The notes: a model not told the origin generated them from the letters alone. 64,000 nucleotides of DNA from Didymella arachidicola (GCA_016630955.3 CM049992.1:310001-374000); one strand, 5' to 3'. Counted from the first letter of the stretch, positions 32,242 to 42,146 are shown. Made by a program: numbers and translations.

Positions 32242-34512
32242 CTACCGCCCCCTCCACGCCCTCAAAAAATTCATCCGCTCCGTAACCCCACCCCACCCAT
32301 CCACACTATGCTTCCCCCCCAACGCCGCCAGCGCCTTCCCATCCCCGCTCTCCACTACCTCATCCTCCTCCACACTCCACACGCCGCGCGTGCTCGGCAG
32401 CGGTTTGCCATGGCGCCAGGCATCGAGCACGGCAGCGGCGAGCGCGGGGCGGAAGCGCGTCCGTTTTAGCGCTTTGGAGATGAATTCGTCGGAGAAGCCT
32501 GCAGCGAGGTGTTGGGAGAAGAAGGGGGGGATTTCGGATGCGGAGAGGGGTGGGTCGGGGTCGGCTGAGGTGGTGCTTTCTGCTTCGCTTGTGGTGGATG
32601 GGGATGGGCTTGCGGGGCGTGGTGCGGGGTCTTGTAAGTAGCTGCTGAATTCTTGGAGGGAGTGGGTTGTGCTGGCTTCCGAGTCGGGGTGGTACGGGGG
32701 CGAGGAGGAGATGGGGTGTGGGAGGCGGGAGAGGAAGTGTGCGTTTTGCGAGGGTGAGAGGATGGCTTGGGTGTCAAAGGTGGCGAGCTTGTGCGCTCGG
32801 GGGGGAGGGGTGTTTGAGGGGAGGGAGGCTTCTGAGTCGGAGGAGGCTTCGGGGATCTGCGATGGGCGTGGCAGGGGCGTGATGTGGGTTAGGTCTGTCG
32901 AGGAAGCGAGGCTGTCGAGGTCGGAGGCGTCATCTTCTTCGGTTGCTTGTGAAAAGTGTGGGCGCTGGAGTGGAGCGAGTGGCTCGAATTCTTCTTCAGC
33001 TTCGCTCGACTCTTCTTGCTGGGAGCTCGCTTGTGACGCTATCTCGAGAACTTGCTCAGGATTGCCATTCACTCCACTAGCTGCCAAAATCTCTGGACTC
33101 GGCGAGACACTGTATTTCCTCATCTTGGACGGACGAGCTGCGTCCGTGGACACTGGAGGTGCATCTTGATCGCCCCTGATGCGTTTCAGGGCAGACTCGA
33201 AGCCGTTCCTGATGTAGTGTGGCGTCTCTTGCTGTGCGGTTGCTTCGGACTCGAGTCTTGAATCTGAAGGCAGGATGCTTGACGCTGTGTGGTGAGGAGG
33301 ATTGATATCCTGTGAAGTGATGTCTTGTGACGTGGTGCCTTGTGAGGTGATGTCTTGGGAGGGAATGTCTTGCGATGTAATGTCTTGTGCTGTGATATGT
33401 TTTTGCGACGTAATAGCCTTCTGTGTCTGACTCCAGCTCTGGCTCTTGGTCGGGCTGCTCGAGTCATCACCATATCTCTCCGCTACTTTCTTTTTCATCC
33501 GACTGCGCTTGCTCTCCGGGTCCTTGAGCCACTGGGGCCGGACGACTTTCTCATAGTACTGGCGCCACTGCTCAGACGTCTGGTTGTCCTTGTGCTCGGC
33601 CCAGCTCGTCCAGGTCGTTTCGTAGGCTTTGTCGTCGGCGGCGATGTTGTCAATGTGCTCGACAGAGGCGTACAGCTCCTCCCAGTCTTTTATGGAGAAC
33701 GTGGCGGAGAGCTGGGCAATGGTGTAGACTTGTTTGCTGGGAGTGGCTTCAGGTGTGTGGTTCGTACCAGCAGCTGTGTTCGTGCTGGCAGACTCTCCAG
33801 CGGCGGCTAGTCTTGCTCTGTCCTTGTTCTTCACCAGCCCCGTCTGTCTCTCGCGGGGCACCTCAGTAGCTCTTACAGGCACCTCAGTAGCTCTCGACGG
33901 CTGGTCTGTGAGAGCAGCAGTCGGTGCGTTGTCCAGGTTGTTGACGGCAGCAGGCGGCGCATTGTCCAGGCTGTTGACGGCAGGAGGCGGCAGGTACTGC
34001 AGCTTCTTCAGGTAGCGGTCGCGCCACGACTGCCAAGTGTGTCGGGGGTTCTTCTGCTCCAGCTGCTTGTACAGCTCGTTCCCACTGACGGCGATGCCGC
34101 TGGCCCGCCCATTGCGCACCCACCGGTACAGCTCGCGGTCCTCCTCAGGCGTGTATGCAGCGCGCGTGGGCTTTGCAGGGCGGACAACCGATCCCACATC
34201 GCGGGCGGTGCCGAGTCGAGGGCCGGCGGGGAAGTCGTCGGGGTCGAGGCGCTCGCCCTGCGCGATGGAGCGGTCGATGAAGTCGTAGCTGGTGGAGCTC
34301 GGCGGACAGTCGCGGCGGAAGTGGTCGGCGATGAGGAAGTCGGCCTGCCTCTCCAGCTTCACGACCTGGCCGCCGTTGGCTTCGATCTTGGCCAGGTACG
34401 AGGCGCGCATGGGGACGCGCTGGGCGACCCAGAACCTGCAGCCTTCGAAGAGCGCGCCGGCCGCGACGTCGGCGCCCTCGGCCACGTCGTCGTATACAAC
34501 GGCCGAGGCCAT
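32242..34512 (-). CDS. RAP1: Telomere-binding protein Rap1 (BRCT, Myb, RCT)
   Basis: A single exon of 756 aa. The N terminus (about 18-105) resembles a Rap1 BRCT domain (LFEGCRFWVAQRVPMRASYL, VVKLERQADFLIADH). Residues about 118-172 form the Rap1 Myb domain (AYTPEEDRELYRWVRNG, then WQSWRDRYLKKL). A second helical segment, DWEELYASVEHIDNIAADD to WRQYYEKVV, lies near 275-340. The C-terminal 95 residues (PFFSQHLAAGF, VWSVEEDEVVESGD, ending NFLRAWRGR) look like the RCT protein-interaction domain. In the family Rap1 is recruited to telomeres and controls length and silencing. The middle contains a tandem pentapeptide repeat of the ITSQD type (about residues 353-405), giving eight SQ and one TQ. 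Transcribed divergently from SWF1 across 173 bp. Confidence 0.9.
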   Translation of the reverse strand: MASAVVYDDVAEGADVAAGALFEGCRFWVAQRVPMRASYLAKIEANGGQVVKLERQADFLIADHFRRDCPPSSTSYDFIDRSIAQGERLDPDDFPAGPRLGTARDVGSVVRPAKPTRAAYTPEEDRELYRWVRNGRASGIAVSGNELYKQLEQKNPRHTWQSWRDRYLKKLQYLPPPAVNSLDNAPPAAVNNLDNAPTAALTDQPSRATEVPVRATEVPRERQTGLVKNKDRARLAAAGESASTNTAAGTNHTPEATPSKQVYTIAQLSATFSIKDWEELYASVEHIDNIAADDKAYETTWTSWAEHKDNQTSEQWRQYYEKVVRPQWLKDPESKRSRMKKKVAERYGDDSSSPTKSQSWSQTQKAITSQKHITAQDITSQDIPSQDITSQGTTSQDITSQDINPPHHTASSILPSDSRLESEATAQQETPHYIRNGFESALKRIRGDQDAPPVSTDAARPSKMRKYSVSPSPEILAASGVNGNPEQVLEIASQASSQQEESSEAEEEFEPLAPLQRPHFSQATEEDDASDLDSLASSTDLTHITPLPRPSQIPEASSDSEASLPSNTPPPRAHKLATFDTQAILSPSQNAHFLSRLPHPISSSPPYHPDSEASTTHSLQEFSSYLQDPAPRPASPSPSTTSEAESTTSADPDPPLSASEIPPFFSQHLAAGFSDEFISKALKRTRFRPALAAAVLDAWRHGKPLPSTRGVWSVEEDEVVESGDGKALAALGGKHSVDGWGGVTERMNFLRAWRGR
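33300..33420. repeat. Degenerate 15-bp tandem repeat encoding ITSQD units in RAP1
   Basis: On the minus strand the repeat encodes seven successive xxxQD/G pentapeptides with the core T-S-Q-D-I. The unit in DNA is about 15 bp (GACATCACTTCACAG-like, with substitutions). Third-position variation indicates it is not a recent slippage product throughout. Confidence 0.85.
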
Positions 34513-34685
34513 GGCGGGTGAGGGCGTGTGGGCGCTGGGCGTTGGGCGTCGGAGCTGGCGAGTCGGTTGTGCAGTCGACGCGTCGGGCAGCGCGTGCTCA
34601 CGGGGCGAGTGTGGGGTCCGCTCCTACACCACCACCACCACCACCACCAACACCAACAACGATGCACGTGACGTAGCAGACGACC
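34513..34685. promoter_or_regulatory. Compact divergent promoter of RAP1 and SWF1
   Basis: Only 173 bp separate the two start codons. The segment is GC-rich and includes a CAC/CAA triplet run (about 34626-34660, CACCACCACC type) just before the SWF1 ATG (ACCATGG context). No TATA box is obvious. Shared control of the two genes is an inference from spacing. Confidence 0.5.
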
Positions 34686-35977
34686 ATGGCGCTCGCGCGC
34701 ACTCTCATCCTCGTCGCCCTGGCCGTCTCCTTCTTCACGTTCGTCGCCTTCTTCGGCCGCCTGCCAGCTCTGCGGTACGACAGCCCGCAGTCTTCCTCGT
34801 CCCGTGCTAATCCGACAGGAACACGCCCATCGGCTTCCTCAACCGCCTCTTCGTCCTCCACGTCCCCGCGGCCCTGCGCCGCCTCGACCGGCGCCTCACC
34901 AATGGCCGCATCACCTCCTCGGGCGCCGCGCTCGCCCACCACCTGACGCACGACAAGCACCCCGTCATCGTCGTCTTCTTCCTCGGCCTCGTCACCGCCT
35001 GCGCCGCCCTTCTGCTGCCCGCCGTCTGGCCCTCGCTGCGCGCCCACCACCGCCTGCTGGCCGTGCTGCTCCTCCCGCAGCCGTACCTCTGGCTCTACCT
35101 CTCCGCCAAGCCAAACAGCTCCACCTACATCACCCCCCACAACCACGCCGCCCAGATGCGCCACTACCCGTACGACCGCGTCCTGTACCACCCGGGCAAC
35201 CCCTGCGCTACCTGCCACCTCCTCAAGCCCGCCCGCAGCAAGCACTGCAGCATATGCAAGACGTGCGTCGCCCGCATGGACCACCACTGCATCTGGGTCA
35301 ACAACTGCCTCGGCCGCGGCAACTACAAATACTTCCTCCTGCTACTCCTCTCCACGGGCATCCTCATCGCATACGGCGCCTACCTCTCCTGGCTCGCCCT
35401 CTCGCCGCAGGTCGCAGCCCAGTACGCGCGCCACGAAGCCTGGTACACCTACAAGCCCGCACCCTCCTCCCCGCGCAGCTGGTCCACCTGGACCGAGGCC
35501 AAAGCGCACTACCTCGCCATCTACCTGAGTCTGTACCTCGACACGGGCGGCCTGAGCACCGCCGGCGTCGGCCTGCTCGCCCTGCTCACCTGGCCGCTGC
35601 CCCTCGGTCTCCTCGCCTACCACGTCTACCTGATCTGGGCCGGCATGACGACCAACGAGAGCAGCAAGTGGGCCGACTGGCGCGACGACATGGCCGACGG
35701 CGTTGTTTTTCTGGGAAAGCGCAGGGAGGACTCGATGGCCGCTGCGAAGGCAGGGGATGAGCGCAGTGCCGCAGAGGAGCCAAACACCACTTGGCCGCTG
35801 GAGAGCAGACATATCCTCGTCCGCACCCACGACGGCCAGGCGCCCAGGGTAATGCCGCCGAGTGTCCAGCGCGTTGCTGAGGAGGGCTCGTTTGAGCGTG
35901 TGTGGAGTTTGAGTAAGGTGGAGAATGTGTATGATTTGGGGTTTTGGGATAATTTTGTTGAGGTGGTGATGAATTGA
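34686..35977 (+). CDS. SWF1: Palmitoyltransferase Swf1 (DHHC zinc-finger)
   Basis: Two exons, 34686-34774 and 34819-35977, encode 415 aa; the 44-bp intron (GTACGA, GCTAATC, GACAG) joins LPALR to NTPIGFLNRLF in frame. Membrane segments: LILVALAVSFFTFVAFFG (6-23), VIVVFFLGLVTACAALLLP, LLAVLLLPQPYLWLYL, YFLLLLLSTGILIAYGAYL and VGLLALLTWPLPLGLLAYHVY. The DHHC cysteine-rich domain between TM3 and TM4 reads CATCHLLKPARSKHC, then CKTCVARMDHHCIWVNNCLG, with all zinc ligands. A TTNE motif (canonical TTxE) follows the last TM. In the family Swf1 palmitoylates cysteines next to transmembrane segments of ER/Golgi SNAREs and other proteins. The C-terminal tail contains LGFWDNFVEVV. Confidence 0.92.
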
Positions 35978-37005
35978 TCTCATTATATTCCCCAATTTAT
36001 CCCAATATCATGTCTTGACATTCATTCCTCGATATCCTCACCGTCACATCCCAGCCATATACTCCGCGCACTCTGAATAATTAATTACGACAATGGGGGG
36101 TTGAGGGGAGGGGGAGGAGGGGCGATGGTGGCGAGTGTATGGAGGCTTGTCACGGTGAAGTGCTGTAATTGCGATTGCAGGGGAGGTAATGAGGAAGGAA
36201 AGGCTGCGGGTAGAGAGGATTGTAAGGAGCCATGTTCTTGTTGCTGTCGTTAGTCGATGCTGGTGAGCTTCAGATCTTGATCAGGCGATTGTCACGCCGC
36301 AACGCGTGTCCGACCACACCGTTGCTGAGAGCCTGCTTCATTGAGCGTGCGCATTGATCATGATAATGCTGTCCCAGGGTGACGCTTTATCAAAAGCCCT
36401 GTGATGAACACCGCGCGTCGTCAAAGAGCACTGCATCAACCCCACTCCGCCCCACTCCGCCCCACTCCCATCTCGAGCATCGAACCTGCAACCCTCCTGT
36501 CACACCCTCTGCCTCTTCGCCTTCTTAACGGCAACAATAGACGTATGTACAAAACGCCCGCCCTCTAAATCAGCAACTGTAGTCGGACCACCGGCGGCCC
36601 ACCGCCAGTCAGAAGTATCTGACAGCGCGTGGCGCACGCGTGCGCGCTCCCGATGAAGAAGATCATCTCGGAACTTCAGTCTTCCAGGCGCTAGATGCAA
36701 AACACAGCGTTGGTCAACATGGACGGCGCTCACGATGACAGGTTTAAACGGGCGTGCGTGACTTGGGCTACCGCTTTGCGTCCGGGAAGGCTGATACCCG
36801 TTTGTGAAGTGGATGGGTCGCGGTGAGCATGTCGAAGGCGCGGCAGGAAGTGTTCCGGATTTTTGGGATAGGCAGGAGCAGCCGGGTTGAGTGTTTATAA
36901 TCTTGAGGTTGTTTTTTCGCAGGTTTCTTGTTCCTTTTGTTCGACTTCTTCTGGTTTGGGGGTTTGGTTGTACTCGTTGGCCTGATTCTTGTACTCGTTC
37001 GCAGC
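35978..37005. other. Intergenic region with a 10-bp repeat and an ATG-less minus-strand frame
   Basis: About 1 kb. A 10-bp unit CCCACTCCGC is repeated nearly three times at 36441-36469. On the minus strand a frame is open from about 36900 to the TGA at 36500 without any ATG; its last 80 codons look protein-like (see findings). A TTTATAA box at 36894-36900 on the plus strand lies about 106 bp upstream of the next gene's first ATG. Confidence 0.45.
36894..36900 (+). promoter_or_regulatory. Putative TATA box of the gene at 37006
   Basis: TTTATAA lies about 106 bp upstream of the first in-frame ATG (37006), a spacing plausible for a fungal promoter with a short leader. It supports choosing 37006/37018 as the start region. 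Confidence 0.4.
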
Positions 37006-37998
37006 ATGCTCGTCAACATGCCCTCCGTCAGCTTCTTGGACGTGGCGCTCCTGTGCCACCCCATCGTCGCACTCGCACCGAGTCTATCTACAAAACCACA
37101 AGCGCGGAGTTCACGCAGACAATACCTCGCGCTCTCGTTCTTCGCCCTGCTCGCCCTCCGCTTCTACACCTCATCGGCACCCCTCACAGCAACACCAGCC
37201 ATGTCCCTCTGCCAAACCCACGACCTCCCCAACCCAATCGCCCACCTCTACCCAGGCAACGCAACCGGCACCCTCAACGGCACCATCAGCATCCTCCCCA
37301 TCCCGCTCTCCCTCGCGCGGTCCCTTATCCCCTCCGAATACCCCATCCTCACATCCGCCTACCTCTCCCTCCTCCCCTCCTTCCCAGCAGACATGTACCC
37401 GGCCCTCCTGCAAGCCGTCCACGACCACGAAGTCCAAGCCTTCGGCTACAAAATACCAGATTTTACACGCACCGGCATCGAATTCCCCTTCGTCGACATG
37501 TTCCACGACGGCACGAGTTTCAAATGGAACCCCGCGCTGCTCATGACCGCCGACCACGCCATCGCGCTCAAAGGCGCAGCAGACTACGGGATAAACGTCC
37601 TCCCCGCACAGTTCAATCCAGGCTGCGACGCGTACGGCGCCGGCGCCACACCTGGCGAAACTACCTTTTCCTCAGCGAGCGCCAACGGGGCCGCGAGCCT
37701 GGAAACAGTATTCAAACCCAACCCCAGCGCGACGTGGACGTACCCCCTCTCGTTCTTCGCAAATATCACGAATCAGCCTATTTTCGCGGATGGGAAGACG
37801 TGCGATAATATGATTCGCCTGTTCAACACCTCCGTCACAACGAGCATCGAGCCCATTGTTGGGACTGTGCGAGCGAGGATACCGCCGTTTCAGGGGGAGA
37901 GGGTCTGGAAGGGTGTTGAGGGGATTAGGTTGGATTCGGCGTTTATCGAGAATAATTATCTGCCGTGTGAGGGGTTGAGGGGATATGGGGGGGAGTAG
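37006..37998 (+). CDS. Membrane-anchored or secreted protein, possibly acetoacetate-decarboxylase-like
   Basis: A single exon of 330 aa from the ATG at 37006; a second ATG at 37018 is equally possible. A hydrophobic segment near residues 47-58 (YLALSFFALLAL) could be a signal anchor. The remainder has the order NGTISILPIPLSLARSLIPSEYPILT, MYPALLQAVHDHEVQAFGYKIPDF, EFPFVDM, then ADHAIALKGAADYGINVLPAQF. The pattern P-x-P-L-x-x-A-x-x-L-I-P followed by a beta-rich domain recalls the acetoacetate decarboxylase fold as it occurs in fungal proteins; I do not see a clear catalytic Lys and leave the function open. Several NxT/NxS sites fit a secreted or lumenal protein. The 3' end is followed by a purine-rich stretch. 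Confidence 0.7.
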   Translation: MLVNMPSVSFLDVALLCHPIVALAPSLSTKPQARSSRRQYLALSFFALLALRFYTSSAPLTATPAMSLCQTHDLPNPIAHLYPGNATGTLNGTISILPIPLSLARSLIPSEYPILTSAYLSLLPSFPADMYPALLQAVHDHEVQAFGYKIPDFTRTGIEFPFVDMFHDGTSFKWNPALLMTADHAIALKGAADYGINVLPAQFNPGCDAYGAGATPGETTFSSASANGAASLETVFKPNPSATWTYPLSFFANITNQPIFADGKTCDNMIRLFNTSVTTSIEPIVGTVRARIPPFQGERVWKGVEGIRLDSAFIENNYLPCEGLRGYGGE

Positions 37999-38850
37999 AG
38001 TAGAGAGAAGGGTTTGGGAGATGAAGTGGCATGGCATGGCGTGGGTTAGGTAGTGGTGGGAGCGAGTACTTTAGATACCCCGGCAGATGCAATGGAATTA
38101 CATGAGATTTTTGGCACCTGGATTGTAAATGTATGCGGCGTTTGGAATGCAGAATTGTTCTCGGATTCTTGAAGTTGGATAGTAGCTCTCGGCATGTCTC
38201 TTATAACCCAACGTCCGTTCTTTACTACAGAGATTCTACGCGAGTGGATTGCTGGGATCAGTGCGCTGAGTCCCTCGTCAACAGGTAGTAACGACAGAAA
38301 GGCCAGCCATGTCTCTCTTCGTCACAGCCGAAGGTCTCAGCTAACCAGCATCCAGTATGTCCGACTGTGCGTGTACGGCTGCAGTGGTTAGCTTCTACGA
38401 TCGCGTTGTAGAGTTATGGCAAAGGCCTGTTTTACGGCATAAGACCGGGGCAACGGCGGGGGTAATGGCCAGTAGGGTGGGACTTGATTGGGATATATGA
38501 TTAGAAAGAGTAGGGAAATAATTGAGAGGGGTGGAGTTTTGCAGGGGTTTAGGTCTGATCGAGGTTGGGTAGATGGCGGCTGGCTGTACTAGGGATATGC
38601 TCAGCAACTAGAATCAATGAGATTATAGAGAGTAGCTATATTATAACGCACTAGGTATTCGCTAATATAAATGCCGCAGCTGCTGGAGTACTACAACGCT
38701 CTTTACAGCTATATAGAGTTGCTACCATAGCTACGCGTATCTCTAAGTAACTGCTGTGACTTGCTGTATTTACAACCCTGATCTGTAACCCCAACGGACT
38801 GCAGTACGTACGGTTGGCCACGCTGCCGGAATTCAACTAGGTCTCGTAAG
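37999..38850. other. Intergenic, A/T-rich possible repeat remnant
   Basis: About 850 bp. From about 38620 to 38770 the sequence turns TA-rich (CTATATTATAACGCACTAGG, then CTATATAGAGTTGC), unlike the surrounding roughly 50% GC DNA. This composition suggests a mutated repeat remnant, but no terminal repeats or coding sequence are visible. Confidence 0.35.
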
Positions 38851-39855
38851 TATTTGTTTCTCTCTTCAAGTGTTGCATTCTGTCTTTCGCTTTCTGTTCA
38901 ATGGTTTCAGACGCCGAGACACGCGTCTAGTACATGTACTGTGCTGCTCGTTCAACCGAAAATACTCTCAACATTGCACTCTGCGACTCCTCGAGCAAAA
39001 CTCGTCTCACGTACAACACCACGCTCTTCAATACCACGTCACAGTGCCTACCATTATTGAACGGCGGCACACCAGGACGCTCGGCAATCATGCAAGACAT
39101 CTCGAGGAGTACGATCGTCGATTGCAACGGCTCGAAATACACCGCAAGGAATATCGCTTACTCAGCGGAAACATTGTCGGAATCTTCCTCGCGAGTGCGG
39201 TCCAGCTTGTCGCCACCACGGTCACTGCGGTAATCAGCTTCAAAGCCTCGATCATACACACCACCCCACTGTTGGTTCGCGCGCACTATCCATCGTAGCC
39301 CACGCGGTGGTTTATGTTATCGCTTCAGCAGCTGACGCTATAACTCCCGTCCTCCACACGGCCTACACCGACTGCAAGTCCTCTGGATACGAATACATAA
39401 CCTACTGGGCCTTGAGCATGGTAGCAATCATCATTACAGTCGGCGACGATGCCCTCCGGAACTCTCTTCTCATCAAGTCTACCACGATTCCGAACGTTGG
39501 CGTGTGGCTCATGATCGCGCTTCCCCATCGAATCGCGTGCAAGATAGCAGGAGATTGAACAAACTTTGCGTGAGAGAGCACGGCTGCATTTGAGCGTCTT
39601 GTTGGGGTGCTGACGGCGGCCATGTCCACCTTGATGCTGTTGGGGTCTTGTTTTGGGTGGTTGTGTATGCGTATGTGTACAGGCAGTGTGTTTACGCCTG
39701 GGTCGCTCGGCACGCTCCTCGGGAGGTGGAAAGGTGCGTGGACGGAAATGCCCAGGAAGGAACGGTCGACTACTGTGACGAACGCAGTGGACTACTCAGG
39801 CGAGTTCCGTTGGGACCAGATGATTATTGAGGGGTCCGTTACACAGAAGGCATAG
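38851..39855 (+). pseudogene. Decayed or unresolved multi-exon membrane-protein locus
   Basis: Protein-like segments occur in different plus-strand frames. First, a charged helix followed by a membrane helix (HARHLEEYDRRLQRLEIHRKEY, then LSGNIVGIFLASAVQLVATT; 39075-39240). Second, AHAVVYVIASAADAITPVL and YITYWALSMVAIIITVGDDAL (39290-39558). Third, a segment ending FRWDQMIIEGSVTQKA (39600-39855). Candidate splice sites exist (GTGAGA near 39570, GTACAG near 39680) but I cannot assemble one continuous reading frame. I recognise no family. It may be a gene with indels or one whose introns I could not place. Confidence 0.33.
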
Positions 39856-40562
39856 CGGGGCATGTCACGATTTGAGCACCTTATCCACTTTTGCTTTCCT
39901 TCTACCAAAGACCTCGGCCTGCGCCCAAAGAGTAGTGGAAGTATAAGTGGTGTAAGAGACATGCCCGTTTACCATGGAAGTTCGTTCAAGCCAGAAAACA
40001 CTAGTACTAGTTAACGTACACTAATTAGCTACAGAACGATTAATATGGGTCGTCTTAACTTAGCAACATTTATCGCCTAATTACTTGTTTCGGGCGTACT
40101 GTTTTCCGACGTGAGCGAATTTCTACGGTAACAAGTGAACCAGAACGTGGCAGCACCAGTGTGCAACAATTACAAATCCAACTGCAAGCTTCTCGACAAG
40201 AGATCCATATTTCGGATTCTACAGAGTGGAACGCTCTTGTCGTGGTGTTCAACTTGAAACAGAGGGTCATGGCAGCACAGACGAATTCTGCTAGCTTTGT
40301 GGTACACTGTGGAGGCGTGGTTGCGTGGTTTTCTATGGGCCAATGAAGTATACTTTGTTTGTCTACGTTCGGCCCACCGCGGACTGTAGACGGTGTGGTG
40401 TGGGATTTGCTGCGGCTTCGAATGGCGTGGTTAATGCTCGAGAGTGGACTTGCAGATGAAAGTAATGGCACACGGATGGTGAAAGTCATACTCCACAAAA
40501 CGACATACACAACATACCACATCCACTCTGTCGCAGGAGTTTCCTTTCCAGGAACTCCTCTA

Positions 40563-40780
40563 CTGTGGTATCTGGCGAAAGTAGTGTAGGTGGAGCACGT
40601 CGGCAAAGGGTAAACCCGAGATTGAGAGCAGGTTGACCCTTTGATCTGGCCAATAAGCCCTTGTCTACAGTGATGACTATCGTCATCTGTCCAATGAGAT
40701 ACTGTAAAGATTCCGCTGAGCGTAGTCTAATCATGAAAGACACTGAGGCCCACCTACACTACTTTCGCCGGGTACCACAG
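40563..40780. mobile_element. MITE with 31-bp terminal inverted repeats and TA target duplication
   Basis: The left end 40563-40593 and the reverse complement of 40750-40780 match at 29 of 31 positions (CTGTGGTA, then GGCGAAAGTAGTGTAGGTGG). Both ends are flanked by TA (40561-40562 and 40781-40782), the target duplication of Tc1/mariner/pogo (Fot1-type) transposons. The 218-bp element has no coding capacity, so it is non-autonomous and would need a transposase supplied elsewhere. The close similarity of the two ends indicates a fairly recent insertion. Confidence 0.8.
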
Positions 40781-41213
40781 TACGATGTCTGGAAGGACGG
40801 GCGTCCGACCCTTTAGATTGTTTTCGCAGAGTTTCTGATTGGTCTATAGTGTGTTGGGCGGAAAGATGGGTAAGAGTGGGGCTCGGGGACAGGGGTGGTG
40901 AGCACCTCGGTTGTCCCCGTGCGAGCCATCAACCCTGTCTCGCCACTCCTCACCGGCGTTCCTACGCAACTTCATCTATTCCTCAAGAGATGCACACCGT
41001 TGATGGGAATGTTTGAAACGCACTTTCCGATGGTCCCAGGCTAGGGTGCCGGAAATAATGGATCTGTCATGTTCGAAGTGGCTTGGTCTATCACCACTCG
41101 CCGTTCAACTGAACTTTCCCCTGACTCGGCCCGCTCACGCCGTCGATGTATGTAATTGCAGGTTCGACGATCTCTAGAGGGAGTGGCACTCAAGTCTGTC
41201 TTTAGCCGATAGG

Positions 41214-41220
41214 TATATAA
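41214..41220 (+). promoter_or_regulatory. TATA box of the peroxidase gene
   Basis: TATATAA is placed 113 bp upstream of the ATG at 41333. Its perfect consensus contrasts with the housekeeping genes in the window, which lack clear TATA boxes, and fits an inducible gene. Confidence 0.5.
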
Positions 41221-41332
41221 GAGATGTTAAGGTGCGGCTTTAGAGAGGACGAAGGAGGTGTCGACAAACACGATCTTTTCAAATCCCAGACTCCCAGAGC
41301 AACGCGACTGCTAGCTGCCAACCTCGTTCAAG

Positions 41333-42146
41333 ATGCATTTCTACACACTCTTCAGTCTGGTCTCTGCAGTTGCAGCTCTTCCTAGCCAAATACGGCGAGC
41401 CGAAAGCTTCACAGTCCAGCCATGGATCGCTGCTGGTGCTGGTGACTCTCGCGGCCCTTGCCCCATGTTGAACACATTGGCCAACCATGGATATCTGTAC
41501 GTAGTTGCGCCTTTCCAATGTGAAGCAACATGCAAGACCCACAACTGACATTAGAATGAACAGTCCTCGCAACGGTCGCAACATCACCGTTGAGATGTTT
41601 GGCGATGCCATCAACACAGCCATAGGGTGGGACACCACCGTTGGCACAACCCCTGCAAATGGTGCCTTCAAGGCTCTCAACGCTACTCACACCATCGACC
41701 TGGAGCAGCTCAACAACCGCCCGTCCGGCCTCGAGCGGCCCGCATCCCTGGCTCGCGCGGACGACAGCAACGATGTGGTGCCGGCTCGCGTTCAGGCAGT
41801 ACTCGACGACAGCGACGATGAGAAGTACCTTACGGCAGCGTCTCTGGGTGCCTCGCGTCACCGTGTCGAGCTGACAAGCCCTTTGACGCCCGCGCAGGAA
41901 AGCCCAGCGCAGGGCGAGGCCGGCTTCGTTCTTGGCCTTATGATAGACGGAACTGTACCTGCTGCTGGCACCGAGGGTGTTGATTACACCCAGTTGAAGG
42001 CGTTTAAGAACTGGGCTCAGGAGTGGCTGACGTTTGAGCGACTTCCTGTTGAGCTTGGTTGGAGACCCTCAACGCGACGGGTATCGCTCACGGATCTGGC
42101 GCCTATCAATGCTGCTATCAAGCAGGCACAGGCTGATCTTAGCTAG
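41333..42146 (+). CDS. Secreted heme-thiolate peroxidase (chloroperoxidase/unspecific peroxygenase family)
   Basis: Two exons, 41333-41496 and 41564-42146 (67-bp intron GTACGT...GAACAG), encode 248 aa, the size of short family I peroxygenases. A signal peptide is clear (MHFYTLFSLVSAVAAL). The proximal heme-ligand motif is intact: SRGPCPMLNTLANHGYLPRNG with Cys43, interrupted by the intron inside HGYL|PRNG. In the family a Glu-His-Asp motif is expected about 70 residues later; here the aligned position reads LERPASLARADD (Glu112-Arg113-Pro114), so His and Asp are replaced. The C-terminal pattern TFERLPVELGW matches the region containing the acid-base Glu. In the family these extracellular enzymes use peroxide to halogenate or oxygenate organic substrates; the altered motif makes the activity uncertain. 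Confidence 0.9.

Larger units (their letters stand above)
39856..41332. other. Intergenic region carrying a MITE and the peroxidase promoter
   Basis: About 1.5 kb with no convincing gene. It holds the inverted-repeat element at 40563-40780 and the TATA box at 41214-41220. A short imperfect palindrome (AGGAGTTTCC...GGAACTCCT, 40536-40558) abuts the left end of the element. Confidence 0.5.

Noticed and set aside
34804..35760. 318-codon Pro/Arg-rich frame inside SWF1
   Set aside because: Shifted by one from the DHHC frame; created by GC-rich codons of SWF1.
36470..36540. tRNA candidate from a GGTTCGAT B-box-like string on the minus strand
   Set aside because: No A box at the right distance and no acceptor-stem pairing could be found.
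40070..40606. 178-codon minus-strand frame left of the MITE
   Set aside because: No domain; runs into the element's inverted repeat and shows no conserved protein character.
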